Positions 57,105-64,000 of a DNA stretch of 64,000 nucleotides are shown here, piece after piece (position 1 is the first letter of the stretch; each line of letters starts with the position of its first letter). The position numbers and the translations under genes are program-made. Under the pieces are notes generated by a model that saw nothing but the letters and a program-made list of their open reading frames with translations, was not told the origin of the DNA and did not search any database. This DNA comes from a virus: the IMG/VR virus record IMGVR_UViG_3300032224_001305, positions 37,376 through 101,375 of that record, one strand, 5' to 3'.

Positions 57105-57271
57105 GTGCGAATAAGTTCTGGATCATGTCACAGCGGGATGTTAAGCCCGTGGTGACATGATCTCGAACTGTTTGTGAGATATTACTGCCCATTTAGTAAC
57201 GTGTCGAAGCAACTACGTTTAGGACCAGTATTCGCAATAGCCACCAATCACTTTATTACCCAGACATAAAG
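57105..57271 (-). ncRNA. ncRNA unit 2 (diverged)
   Basis: CTTTAT/ATAAAG stem (57251-57256, 57266-57271) with loop TACCCAGAC, a variant of the CTACCTAGAC block. AATAGCC at 57236 stands for TTCAGCC. Closing stem TGCGAATA/TATTCGCA plus CTGG/CCAG encloses CGAAGCA at 57205 and the long hairpin GATCATGTCAC/GTGACATGATC (57121-57162). Confidence 0.45.
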
Positions 57272-57298
57272 CACATGACCAGCGCGAAGATCGTTTAA

Positions 57299-57487
57299 TC
57301 CTGGAAAGTAGTGTAGGATCAGTAGCGGCTTTAGCTGCGGATGATCCGGAACGGTTTCCAGGAATCAACTAGAACACTACCTATGTCACTGACGCTAAAT
57401 CCCAGCCGAAACAGTGTGGACGTCAGTAACTTTTTCAGCCGCTGGTGCAGCCTACGCATAAGATCTACCTAGATAACCTTACAGCGC
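57299..57487 (-). ncRNA. ncRNA unit 1 (5'-most)
   Basis: Loop block CTACCTAG (plus strand) at 57465 in a stem TAAG/CTTA plus CGC/GCG. Small hairpin GCTG-gtg-CAGC at 57441-57451, TTCAGCC at 57434, closing stem ACTGACG/CGTCAGT (57388-57394, 57421-57427) enclosing CGAAACAG. Long hairpin TCCTGGAAA/TTTCCAGGA at 57299-57363 has an inner GGATCA/TGATCC stem. Confidence 0.55.
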
Positions 57488-57523
57488 ACAGTACTTTTAT
57501 CACATTTTTTCTGTGTTTTGCAC

Positions 57524-58315
57524 TCAGTAATCTACAAGGGCTCGTAACTGAACCCAGCCTTTGTAGTTACGTTGTATATCGGGCGTGTCTCCGTGTACTG
57601 CTGGACTATACGGAGTAGCCTGGTGCTCTAGCGGTGACCAGTGCTTAACTACTTCCATATTACGGCCTTTCTTTAGGTCGGTCGGGTAGTTCAGTTCTGG
57701 TAATAAAAACGAAACCCGACCACATCTAGCAGCGCTAACGTAGGCGTCGTTTAGTTGGTTGTCAGTTCTTTCTTCTTCAGGTACTAGCGGTAGATGCCAA
57801 CCGCCAACATCTACTTCTTTTGGCGTACTGGCTGTTAGGGCCTCATACATACTTCTAGCCAACATAGCCGTCTCTGACTGCACGCCTACCCCAAACGCAC
57901 GTACGTCAAAGAAATTGAACGTCTCTGTAGCAGACAAGATTACTACCACATGCGCAAACGGCTCTAATATTCTGTTTAATACTTCCTTATGCAGGTTCAG
58001 TTCTAACCCTTTTTGGTGCTGTGCCAGCGCGTATTCCATACACTCTAGCCACCACGCAGTCGCCGTTTCCGACGATACTTCTTTGTGTGCCTTCATCCCT
58101 GGTTCGTTCTCTCCCCAGAACATAGGCATGGCTGGGTTCTCTCTAACTAGTCGTGCTAGTTTAGCCGCAGGTATTGCGCGAGACGAGGATGTGTTCCTAG
58201 AAAAGGCTCTGTGCGTGAGCACGTGTGCGTGAATGAAACGCGGGTAAATCAACCTAAAGGTAGTTAGCCGGTGCCCACTATTTGTACTATCTGTAATCAC
58301 TTCAGCGCTTATCAT
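57524..58315 (-). CDS. thyX: ThyX-like flavin-dependent thymidylate synthase
   Basis: A 263-aa protein from ATG 58315 (GGAGAATTAT upstream). The ThyX motif appears as THRAFSRNTSSSRAIPAAKL (the R-H-R-x7-S family motif in variant form). HKEVLNRILEPFAHVVVILSATETFNFFDVR is the FAD/dUMP helix region, and HWSPLEHQATP is present near the C-terminus. It methylates dUMP to dTMP with FAD and methylene-THF. It is transcribed toward the ncRNA/RT locus and completes the phage dTTP pathway with tdk and the class II reductase. Confidence 0.85.
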   Translation of the reverse strand: MISAEVITDSTNSGHRLTTFRLIYPRFIHAHVLTHRAFSRNTSSSRAIPAAKLARLVRENPAMPMFWGENEPGMKAHKEVSSETATAWWLECMEYALAQHQKGLELNLHKEVLNRILEPFAHVVVILSATETFNFFDVRAFGVGVQSETAMLARSMYEALTASTPKEVDVGGWHLPLVPEEERTDNQLNDAYVSAARCGRVSFLLPELNYPTDLKKGRNMEVVKHWSPLEHQATPYSPAVHGDTPDIQRNYKGWVQLRALVDY

Positions 58316-58782
58316 ATAATTCTCCACCATTCTGGTTCGGCAGTCCGCCACGTGGCGAACAGCACTTTCTCGTTTATATAATACTTTCGATAAGAAATAA
58401 CTGGGTCGTCTGTTTTGTATTGGTCTGGCATAGCCAGTGCAAAAGGCGTGAGACCGTTATCAGGGCACATCGCTGGCACATTTTCACATAGGCGCACTAT
58501 GTTAGCGGCTGTATGTACTCCGCCGTACCGCCTTGTAAACTCCTTGCCTATTTCATCGGCGTGTTCCCATAACCATGCGCAGTTATCCTTAGACTCCATC
58601 GCCCATAACGTACATTTATGTTTAGGGTGCGCAGTCTTGTAGAGTCGCTGTTCTGTTGCTCCGTAATGTCTGCCCACAGTGCTAAGAATTTGTGCCGATT
58701 CAAGCACCATTTTTACTACGTGTTTGTCACATAGATACCTTGCCGCCTGCCTAGGGTCGGCGTCTAGGACAAAGATATTCAT
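58312..58782 (-). CDS. Conserved phage protein ('DADPRQAARYLCDKHVVKM')
   Basis: A 156-aa protein. Motifs NIFVLDADPRQAARYLCDKHVVKMVLESAQILS, HPKHKCTLWAMESKDNCAWLWEHADEIGKEFTRRYG, TPFALAMPDQYK and ISYRKYYINEK define a widespread phage family with conserved Asp, His and Tyr, function unknown. It overlaps thyX by 4 bases. Confidence 0.75.
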   Translation of the reverse strand: MNIFVLDADPRQAARYLCDKHVVKMVLESAQILSTVGRHYGATEQRLYKTAHPKHKCTLWAMESKDNCAWLWEHADEIGKEFTRRYGGVHTAANIVRLCENVPAMCPDNGLTPFALAMPDQYKTDDPVISYRKYYINEKVLFATWRTAEPEWWRII

Positions 58783-58795
58783 GCTGGTATTCACC

Positions 58796-58837
58796 TAATA
58801 GGTAAAGAAACGCGCCACTCCGTAACGATGGCGCGTT
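58796..58837 (-). terminator. Hairpin with TTACCTATTA motif
   Basis: AACGCGCCA/TGGCGCGTT perfect stem (58809-58837); minus-strand exit TTTCTTTACCTATTA. No gene lies upstream on the minus strand within 180 bases, only a GGTATAA element at 58935. Confidence 0.6.
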
Positions 58838-58934
58838 GTGTGTAGGGATATTGGTGGGATAGAAGACGGGAAGTAACGAGGAGAAAATGAAAGGAGACTA
58901 GGACTATATACGGATTTGTGGCCCTACATGTTTA

Positions 58935-58941
58935 TTATACC
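58935..58941 (-). promoter_or_regulatory. GGTATAATAAAC promoter-like element
   Basis: CAGGTATAATAAAC on the minus strand, ~100 bases before the 58809-58837 hairpin. The two could bound a short untranslated RNA or serve as the leader of the 156-aa gene/thyX operon. Confidence 0.45.
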
Positions 58942-59040
58942 TGATATTGGCAACTTTATTGCTAGTGCGCTAACCTGTTGGTCTGCTACGGGGCATAATT
59001 TACATACTGTGTACGTGTGTTCCTAAATGAGGCGACATCG

Positions 59041-59880
59041 ATGGCAATAAGCAAAATTCTGAAAGAGTCGTACTTTCCTCTAGAGAAGGTTGCCGTAGAC
59101 GCCACTAACGCATCTCCTACGCAGTCTTTTTTTAACACCGCACGTGACTGGGCAGGTAGAGCCAGAAACTACTTTTCCGGTACAGAAGCCCCTACGCCTA
59201 CAACCGGAGTAAACGCCTCTTTCAATGTACCAACATACACACCGCCTAAGACCGCACCAGCTTCCGGTTCACAACCGATAACGCCTCAGTATCTACGGCA
59301 GAACTTGGCATGGACGGGTGTGGACTTCAGCGCTCCGGCAACACAACCTGCAGCCGCTAAAAGCTCGCCCATAACCATGAAAGCTAACATGGGTTATAGC
59401 TGGTTGGCCAATCAACTAAGTAAGCAAGACCCTAGGTTTAATTGGTCCGCTGAGAACGTACGCCAAGCTACTGGCGGAAGAATGCTGCGGGCAGGAGAGA
59501 CTTTCGATCCTGCAAAGTTTATTACTGGTGATAAGTCAGTTTCTCAAATAGCTGGAGCAGAAAAGGCTACTTACGTTGACCCAGCTGCTAGAAAGAGAGA
59601 AGAAGCCACTGTGAAACGCATACTAGCCGCCAACGCCGCCAAGCGACAGGACGCTAAAGATGTGGCATCGGGTGCAACGCGTCCTGCAACTCCTCAAGAG
59701 ACGCAAGATTTTAACGCGTCTAGAGCAGCCTTTATGGATGCCCAAGCTGAGGCCCTTAGAAATAGAAAGTCTGCTACAAGCGTTGCCACACCCGCCCCAA
59801 CTACTGCAGATACTAAGCAAGCACCCCAACCAACGGGCGCTAAAGCGCCTCAACCAGTAGATAAACCTACTGGTGGCTAG
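59041..59880 (+). CDS. Virion-type protein with N-terminal 'LEKVA' tag
   Basis: A 279-aa protein; start MAISKILKESYFPLEKVAVDA at 59041 (GAGGCGAC upstream). The leader is a variant of the shared tag. The body is Ala/Pro/Thr-rich with one compact part (MGYSWLANQLSKQDPRFNWSAENVRQATGGRML) and a disordered C-terminus. Probably virion-associated. Confidence 0.65.
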   Translation: MAISKILKESYFPLEKVAVDATNASPTQSFFNTARDWAGRARNYFSGTEAPTPTTGVNASFNVPTYTPPKTAPASGSQPITPQYLRQNLAWTGVDFSAPATQPAAAKSSPITMKANMGYSWLANQLSKQDPRFNWSAENVRQATGGRMLRAGETFDPAKFITGDKSVSQIAGAEKATYVDPAARKREEATVKRILAANAAKRQDAKDVASGATRPATPQETQDFNASRAAFMDAQAEALRNRKSATSVATPAPTTADTKQAPQPTGAKAPQPVDKPTGG

Positions 59881-59922
59881 ATTAACACCAGTGCCCGTAC
59901 GCGCCTTAAGGAGATAGTACAA

Positions 59923-60378
59923 ATGTTTTTTCTAGCTCAGGTTGTACTGCCCGCAGTACCTACGGCAACATCAGCTACAGGTATAGACATAAACCAGATC
60001 GCTCAGCTAAGTGGCGGCAATCCAGTAATGGTAGTTGCACTAGGAGCGGTAGCGCTTCTTGGTGGAAAGAAGGTATGGGACTTCTTCCAGAAGAAGCAGG
60101 AACTGGCGCACGAACAGAAGATGGAAGAACTAAAGACCATGAAAACTGGTCATGAGGCTTGTGTCGCCAAACAGCAGGCATTAGAGGAAGCACTTCAGGT
60201 GCTAAAGAACAAGTTATCCGAGCTTGAGTCTAAGACAAACGCCTCTGAAAAGAAGGTCGAAGAAGTAGTGGCCACCAGTGAAGCTAAGGTGGAAGAACTA
60301 AAGACTAAAGTGTCTAAGTTAAAAAAGAAGGTCGTTGAAGTTACCAGCGAAGAGAAAGATAAGAAGAAAAAGACTTGA
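59923..60378 (+). CDS. Membrane-anchored coiled-coil protein
   Basis: A 151-aa protein: one hydrophobic segment (VMVVALGAVALLGGKKVW), then a long Lys/Glu coiled coil to the end. Resembles spanin-like or virion anchoring proteins. Its stop overlaps the next gene's TTG start (TTGA). Confidence 0.65.
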   Translation: MFFLAQVVLPAVPTATSATGIDINQIAQLSGGNPVMVVALGAVALLGGKKVWDFFQKKQELAHEQKMEELKTMKTGHEACVAKQQALEEALQVLKNKLSELESKTNASEKKVEEVVATSEAKVEELKTKVSKLKKKVVEVTSEEKDKKKKT

Positions 60379-61031
60379 GCGAAGACACCAAACACTGCGT
60401 AGTTAAGCCTGGTGAGTCGGTGATAGTAATCGACCGCGGGTATTTATTACCAGATGGAACTACATCGTCGTCTATAGCCAACTGTGACTTTCAAGACGGC
60501 TCTTCTATAGCGTTCAGTTACCAAAAGGACCCGCCTAAGGTAGAGAACCCTGTAGAGGTAACGACTTCTTCTGCTGTGACAGAGACGGATCAACCAGATG
60601 AAGTCACTACCGTCGCGACCGTTGCTGTAGAAGCAACTACTCCTCTTTCACCTGTAGTATCCGAACCTACGTTAGATGTTTCTACCGGTCTGGTTATAGC
60701 AGCAGCCACTGTTGCAACAGCCGCCGCTGTTAGTGCAGCGTCAGCGTCTATGCGTAAAGGCAACTCTAGAAAGAAGCCTAAGGAAACTAAGAGTAACAAA
60801 TCGCAGAAACAGCAAGAGCGAGAGAAAGAAGAGCAGGAAAAGTGTTCTACTGCATCAGACGTAGTATCAGACAAAATAAATGCAGTACTAGCCTCGGCTG
60901 ACGCTAGCCATATCCACAGAGTGTCAATAAAAGAGCCGAAGTCTTTATACGCCGACATAGAAGAACTTCAGCAGGAAGTATCTATATTAACCAAGGTGCT
61001 AAAAAAGAAGAGAAAGGACAGAGACTCGTGA
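60375..61031 (+). CDS. Hypothetical protein with hydrophobic centre
   Basis: A 218-aa protein starting at TTG. Beta-rich N-terminus (GESVIVIDRGYLLPDGTT), a Val/Thr-rich stretch, a hydrophobic Ala/Val segment (TGLVIAAATVATAAAVSAASA, ~110-132), then a Lys-rich and coiled C-terminus. Confidence 0.6.
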   Translation: MSEDTKHCVVKPGESVIVIDRGYLLPDGTTSSSIANCDFQDGSSIAFSYQKDPPKVENPVEVTTSSAVTETDQPDEVTTVATVAVEATTPLSPVVSEPTLDVSTGLVIAAATVATAAAVSAASASMRKGNSRKKPKETKSNKSQKQQEREKEEQEKCSTASDVVSDKINAVLASADASHIHRVSIKEPKSLYADIEELQQEVSILTKVLKKKRKDRDS

Positions 61032-61079
61032 TGGGTTGATCCACCACGAGCCTCGTCCTCTAGTAACACACCTTGGTGT

Positions 61080-61274
61080 TTATTCTTCCGAATAATATGG
61101 CCACTTACCTTTAGGCCATACTCCGTGCTGCAACCTGTACCATTGTTTGAAGTACAGGCCTCCTGGTACGTTTGTATATAAAAACCAGGCGCCTTTGTAC
61201 TCTACTACACACTGACCGTCTTTAAGTGGCGGCAGGTACGACTCTTTTAGGGACCTCAAAAGTAGTGTTATCAA
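61080..61274 (-). CDS. Small hypothetical protein, start uncertain
   Basis: The convincing part is KESYLPPLKDGQCVVEYKGAWFLYTNVP then LYFKQWYRLQHGVWPKGKWPYYSEE. Possible TTG starts lie within the end of the upstream 191-aa gene (61274 with GGAG upstream, or 61259). Confidence 0.4.
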   Translation of the reverse strand: MITLLLRSLKESYLPPLKDGQCVVEYKGAWFLYTNVPGGLYFKQWYRLQHGVWPKGKWPYYSEE

Positions 61275-61797
61275 CGAGTGCTTTCTCCAGCAAGGCCATA
61301 GCGTTGACCAAATTGTCGGTGCAGTTGATTTGCTTGGCATCCACAAGTGTGCTGAACGTATCAAGAACTCCCGAACAGACATTGAAGAAAAAGTCTGTAG
61401 CTTCCGCCGGAAGCTCTAGACCTACCGAAAATGTATATGTATCCTTGCTAGTCGAAAGCGCCCGTATTGATAGAGTGTTTACGTTCGCATTGCCTTGTGC
61501 ATCGTACGTATCAGTACTCTCACTGATCTCTAGCAAGTTCTCTTTGCATAGCACTGTGAAGGACTGGCCTTCACACTCTATCTCCGCCTGAATAACCAAG
61601 TTACCGTCTGTAACGGACCCAGACCATACACTAGTGCCTAGCTCCCTTTCTGCCGCCACCCACGATCTGTACAAGAACTCTTTAAGAGTGGTTGGCATGT
61701 TTGTTGCTGTTGATGCGTAATCAACAACACCAGCATCTCGTAGTTCGTCCTCGATCTCATCCAGTAGGTAACTCAGTACTTCTTCACCTTCGAACAT
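61222..61797 (-). CDS. Hypothetical protein
   Basis: A 191-aa acidic alpha/beta protein: MFEGEEVLSYLLDEIEDELRDAG, VIQAEIECEGQSFTVLCKENLLEIS. ATG after GAGGGG. No family recognised. Confidence 0.65.
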   Translation of the reverse strand: MFEGEEVLSYLLDEIEDELRDAGVVDYASTATNMPTTLKEFLYRSWVAAERELGTSVWSGSVTDGNLVIQAEIECEGQSFTVLCKENLLEISESTDTYDAQGNANVNTLSIRALSTSKDTYTFSVGLELPAEATDFFFNVCSGVLDTFSTLVDAKQINCTDNLVNAMALLEKALVDNTTFEVPKRVVPAAT

Positions 61798-61955
61798 GTT
61801 CCCCTCGTCGCGTTGTTGCGAAATTTTGGTAGAGTAAGTTTGCGCTTTTTCTTTTTATTACTGTTGATACTAAACAGTGCGGACAGCTCTTGCAGAGTGT
61901 ACGCTGGATTTAAAAGGTCTTTCGTTTGCTCATAAGAGAGATGGACGGTAAACAT
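61773..61955 (-). CDS. Small basic protein (60 aa)
   Basis: MFTVHLSYEQTKDLLNPAYTLQELSALF then a strongly basic tail (NSNKKKKRKLTLPKFR). Overlaps the next gene's start by 25 bases. Possible nucleic-acid binding. Confidence 0.5.
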   Translation of the reverse strand: MFTVHLSYEQTKDLLNPAYTLQELSALFSINSNKKKKRKLTLPKFRNNATRGTCSKVKKY

Positions 61956-62125
61956 GGTCGTACCTAGTATCTGTGTGGTCCACTCTCATATAACAATTTA
62001 TTGTCTAGGTTTGCGGCCGCGATACATTGCTTGCTTGTAAATACTGCGTTACGCTTACGTTGCGATAATATCGCGCCCGTAGACGTCACGGGTAGACTGT
62101 GTTGCAACATAGAGGAGTACTTAAA

Positions 62126-62557
62126 ATGACACTAGTAGAGCAGTACATGAACGCTGGTATTGACAAGGAAGCCGGAGTCCTGGGTCAGCGCATTAAGATG
62201 CGCGCCAAGGCGATTCTTGGTGGCGGTAAGGCGGAAGCCGAGCGCGCTATGGCGGTCGGTCGCGGTGGCAAGGGCCAGATTGGTCCGGTCACGGCGCGTT
62301 CGTCACAGATGGCTGAGAACTTCCTACAGAAGGGCCGTAATGCCCGTATGGATGCAGGCCTAGGCGCCGCTGCTGCGCTAGGCGCGGCTGGTCTGGTTGG
62401 TGGTGCAGGTATGGCTGCTAAGAAGCTGCTAGCCAAGAAGACCATGGGCCAGAAGCTGATCAGCGCCCTGAAGGCTAACCGCAAGGCGCTAGCCATCGGT
62501 GGTGGCGCGGCGGCGGGCCTCGGTGGTCTGGCGGCGTACAAGAAGGCCAAGGGTTAA
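62126..62557 (+). CDS. Virion-type protein with 'IDKEAG' leader and glycine zippers
   Basis: A 143-aa protein; start MTLVEQYMNAGIDKEAGVLG at 62126 (GAGGAG upstream). Basic helical middle, then GLGAAAALGAAGLVGGAGMAAKKLL and AIGGGAAAGLGGLAAYKKAKG hydrophobic zippers. More GC-rich than its neighbours, with translation-optimal codons, suggesting an abundant virion protein. Confidence 0.65.
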   Translation: MTLVEQYMNAGIDKEAGVLGQRIKMRAKAILGGGKAEAERAMAVGRGGKGQIGPVTARSSQMAENFLQKGRNARMDAGLGAAAALGAAGLVGGAGMAAKKLLAKKTMGQKLISALKANRKALAIGGGAAAGLGGLAAYKKAKG

Positions 62558-62586
62558 TCAATAACCTGACGACGTCTTTTCAGCAG

Positions 62587-62614
62587 GGCCGGGAGTGGGA
62601 AACTACTTCCGGCC
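62587..62614 (+). terminator. Rho-independent terminator
   Basis: GGCCGGgAGT...ACTtCCGGCC stem followed by TTGTTGTTTC. Confidence 0.7.
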
Positions 62615-62649
62615 TTGTTGTTTCTACTTTACACGATAGAATATTACCC

Positions 62650-62871
62650 ATGATTAAGGGCGATCCAGAAATACCAGTTTCCAAAGATACCATAACCCAT
62701 AATTTTGGGGCGGCTACCCAGCGTATACATTTATTTGCTACGCTACCCGTGGACGAGGTGGTTCGCTATCAATCCAAGATTGTAGCGTTCCTGCTATACA
62801 CCGGAACGTCCCTTACCAATGTAGAACTAGACCCTGTGCCTAGAGGTATAAAAGACATATTGAGAGGTTAG
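62650..62871 (+). CDS. Hypothetical protein
   Basis: A 73-aa protein, MIKGDPEIPVSKDTITHNFG then a beta/alpha segment (IHLFATLPVDEVVRYQSKIVAFLLYTG). Function unknown. Confidence 0.6.
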   Translation: MIKGDPEIPVSKDTITHNFGAATQRIHLFATLPVDEVVRYQSKIVAFLLYTGTSLTNVELDPVPRGIKDILRG

Positions 62872-62873
62872 AT

Positions 62874-64000
62874 ATGCCAGCGCCCTTTGAAGCCATAGCT
62901 GATGCGATCCTAAAAAGAAAAGCTAAGGACAGCGCCTTGGCTGGAATAGCACAGGCCGCTTCTACCATTGCTGGTGGAGAAATTGGCAAGCGTGTAGGCA
63001 CACATATAGCTAAGAAGTCAACTAATGCAGAACTCGCCTCTCTGCAAAAAGAACTAAGCGCAGGTAGAGAGTGGGCTGCTAAGAAGTTTGGGAAAGAAGC
63101 CCCTGAATTCGTAATGTTCCGGCAGTATACAGAATCCGCTAAGTCTAACAACGTACCTGGCGCTCTGAATACCATCAAAGACCAGATGCAGTACAATGCT
63201 CTACGCAGACTCGAACAGGGTCATACAGAACAATTAGCGGCGCATATGTCAAAGTATGAGACACCTGGAAAGGGGTTGGGAATGGTTGCTGGATACGCCG
63301 TAGGCAAGGCTGCTCCTGAGATAGTACATCGTTTTAAAGTAAAGCAGCTAGCTAAGAAACTACGTACTGGTGCAGTAGCCGGTGGCGGAGCCGCAGCCGG
63401 CGGTCTTATTTTGTATAATAAGAAGAAGGGAAAAGTTAAGAAGGCATACCTACAAAAGGTATCTGCTACGCCTTTCCTCCCGGCTGCCGGTAGATCGTTA
63501 GTTGAAGGCGCTGGTGCTCTATTCGGAAAGCTGGTTGGTAGAGGCGCAGAAGCCACCGCTGGAAGAGCTGCAGAATATGGTGCAGGCAACCTAGCACAAC
63601 GGGCGACAGAACTAGCTGGAGAAAGAGCGCTAGGAATAAAGGGCGGCAACACCCTATTCAAACCTGGCGTAAATATGGGAGAGGCGGGTAGGAGTCTAGC
63701 AGAATCTGGTGCTGTAGGGACCGTACCAAAAACTACCATGCCAGTAATGGCCCCACAGACGACCCGAGACTATTTTAGCCTCAGCGCAAACCCAGTCACT
63801 ACAAACTACAAAAATGTAGGGACAGCTGTTGCTACACCAATGCCTGGACAGACTGGGTTTGGCGTTCTGAATAGTGCGTTTAATCCTGACGCCGCCGCAC
63901 TAGCTTTTCGTCCGTTAGAAGTTGCTAGAGCACAGAGAGCGACCGGACGAGCCATACTTGGACAAGGAGCTGCTGTGCAGACAGCCGCTAGAGAAGCCGC
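62874..64000 (+). CDS. Large virion-type protein (partial, runs off the end)
   Basis: ATG at 62874 after GAGAGG; open to the window edge (375 codons). Starts MPAPFEAIADAILKRKAKD. Two hydrophobic Gly-rich segments (IAQAASTIAGGEIG; GAVAGGGAAAGGLILYNKKKG), a KKAYLQKVSATP junction at ~residue 195 like the tags of neighbours, then Ala/Gly-rich repeats. Likely an internal virion or membrane-active protein. Confidence 0.65.
   Translation, partial: MPAPFEAIADAILKRKAKDSALAGIAQAASTIAGGEIGKRVGTHIAKKSTNAELASLQKELSAGREWAAKKFGKEAPEFVMFRQYTESAKSNNVPGALNTIKDQMQYNALRRLEQGHTEQLAAHMSKYETPGKGLGMVAGYAVGKAAPEIVHRFKVKQLAKKLRTGAVAGGGAAAGGLILYNKKKGKVKKAYLQKVSATPFLPAAGRSLVEGAGALFGKLVGRGAEATAGRAAEYGAGNLAQRATELAGERALGIKGGNTLFKPGVNMGEAGRSLAESGAVGTVPKTTMPVMAPQTTRDYFSLSANPVTTNYKNVGTAVATPMPGQTGFGVLNSAFNPDAAALAFRPLEVARAQRATGRAILGQGAAVQTAAREA

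Larger units (their letters stand above)
56543..57500 (-). ncRNA. Structured non-coding region with four repeated RNA units upstream of the RT
   Basis: No gene fits in 56526-57523, but it is packed with long inverted repeats. Reading the minus strand, four units share ordered blocks: a stem-loop with CTAGGTAG in its loop, then GGCTGAA, then a closing stem enclosing TG(T/C)TTCG, then a long unit-specific hairpin. CTAGGTAG blocks start at 57465, 57257 (degenerate), 57048 and 56758 (plus coordinates), 208, 209 and 290 bases apart. Stem sequences differ but stay paired, which is evidence for RNA-level selection. The position immediately 5' of a retron RT suggests tandem msr-msd-like RNAs. A non-retron giant phage RNA is the alternative. 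Confidence 0.65.

Noticed and set aside
55215-57523. Group II intron or diversity-generating retroelement
   Set aside because: No maturase domain and no domain V/VI downstream of the RT; the RT has QG-x3-SP and VTG rather than the DGR SQ motif, and no template/variable repeat pair was seen.

Overview
The window is a 64 kb internal piece of a large (probably jumbo) tailed-phage genome. The evidence is a long tape-measure-like virion gene, a tail-assembly-chaperone-type frameshift pair, an S74 chaperone domain, two cell-wall hydrolases, a tRNA cluster, phage nucleotide-metabolism genes and dense co-directional small genes. The host looks like a Gram-negative, possibly Myxococcota or a related 'delta' lineage. 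This rests on phage lipoproteins with D/A-rich tails, a Cys-rich 'NPCT-D-C' repeat lipoprotein, an outer-membrane-barrel-like protein and an SspB-like ClpXP adaptor. The host assignment is inference.

Layout. 1-4.6 kb (minus strand): a ubiquitin-like conjugation cassette (ThiF/E1 start, JAMM protease, an E2 fused to a RING-like zinc domain, and a beta-grasp modifier ending in Gly), then small genes, an SLT lysozyme and a NYN nuclease. 4.6-8.6 kb (minus): 12 tRNAs with a short TilS-like lysidine synthase and thymidine kinase. One tRNA has a CAU anticodon and the C4:G69/C5:G68 pairs of tRNA-Ile2, so it is a plausible TilS substrate. 8.7-14.3 kb (plus): tail and assembly genes, with a -1 frameshift at A_AAA_AAT. 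14.3-17.5 kb (minus): small hypotheticals. 17.6-27.2 kb (plus): tape measure followed by an in-frame S74 chaperone segment beyond a TAA stop, then a run of virion-type proteins sharing a short N-terminal 'R-x-x-L-V-K-x-A' motif, including a Dps-like ferritin. This run is interrupted by a secreted nuclease and a secreted alpha/beta hydrolase. 27.2-43.4 kb (minus): early-type genes (PNK-like kinase, class II ribonucleotide reductase, SspB-like adaptor, HNH nuclease and many small proteins), with a GC-rich imported patch near 37-38.5 kb. 43.4-51.1 kb (plus): virion and lysis genes (M15 endolysin, holin-like protein), a Cys-rich lipoprotein and an outer-membrane protein. 51.2-52.1 kb minus and 52.1-54.1 kb plus: GIY-YIG nuclease and LigD-like phosphoesterase-ligase. 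54.1-58.8 kb (minus): ThyX, a ~950-nt structured non-coding region, a retron-type reverse transcriptase, a DUF2325-like partner and DUF3310. 59-64 kb (plus): more virion-type proteins, the last one running off the end.

Three things stand out. (1) The RT carries the retron NAxxH and VTG motifs and sits downstream of a tandem array of four related stem-loop units about 210-290 nt apart. The units share short sequence blocks but have differing long hairpins, which would be a multi-ncRNA retron-like system. (2) The ubiquitin-like cassette fuses E2 and a RING-like domain. (3) A short N-terminal motif recurs on about ten otherwise different proteins and looks like a capsid-targeting tag. In addition, at least ten operon ends carry a hairpin followed by TTA(G/C)CTAT(T/C), often next to a GGTATAA element that begins the next minus-strand operon.
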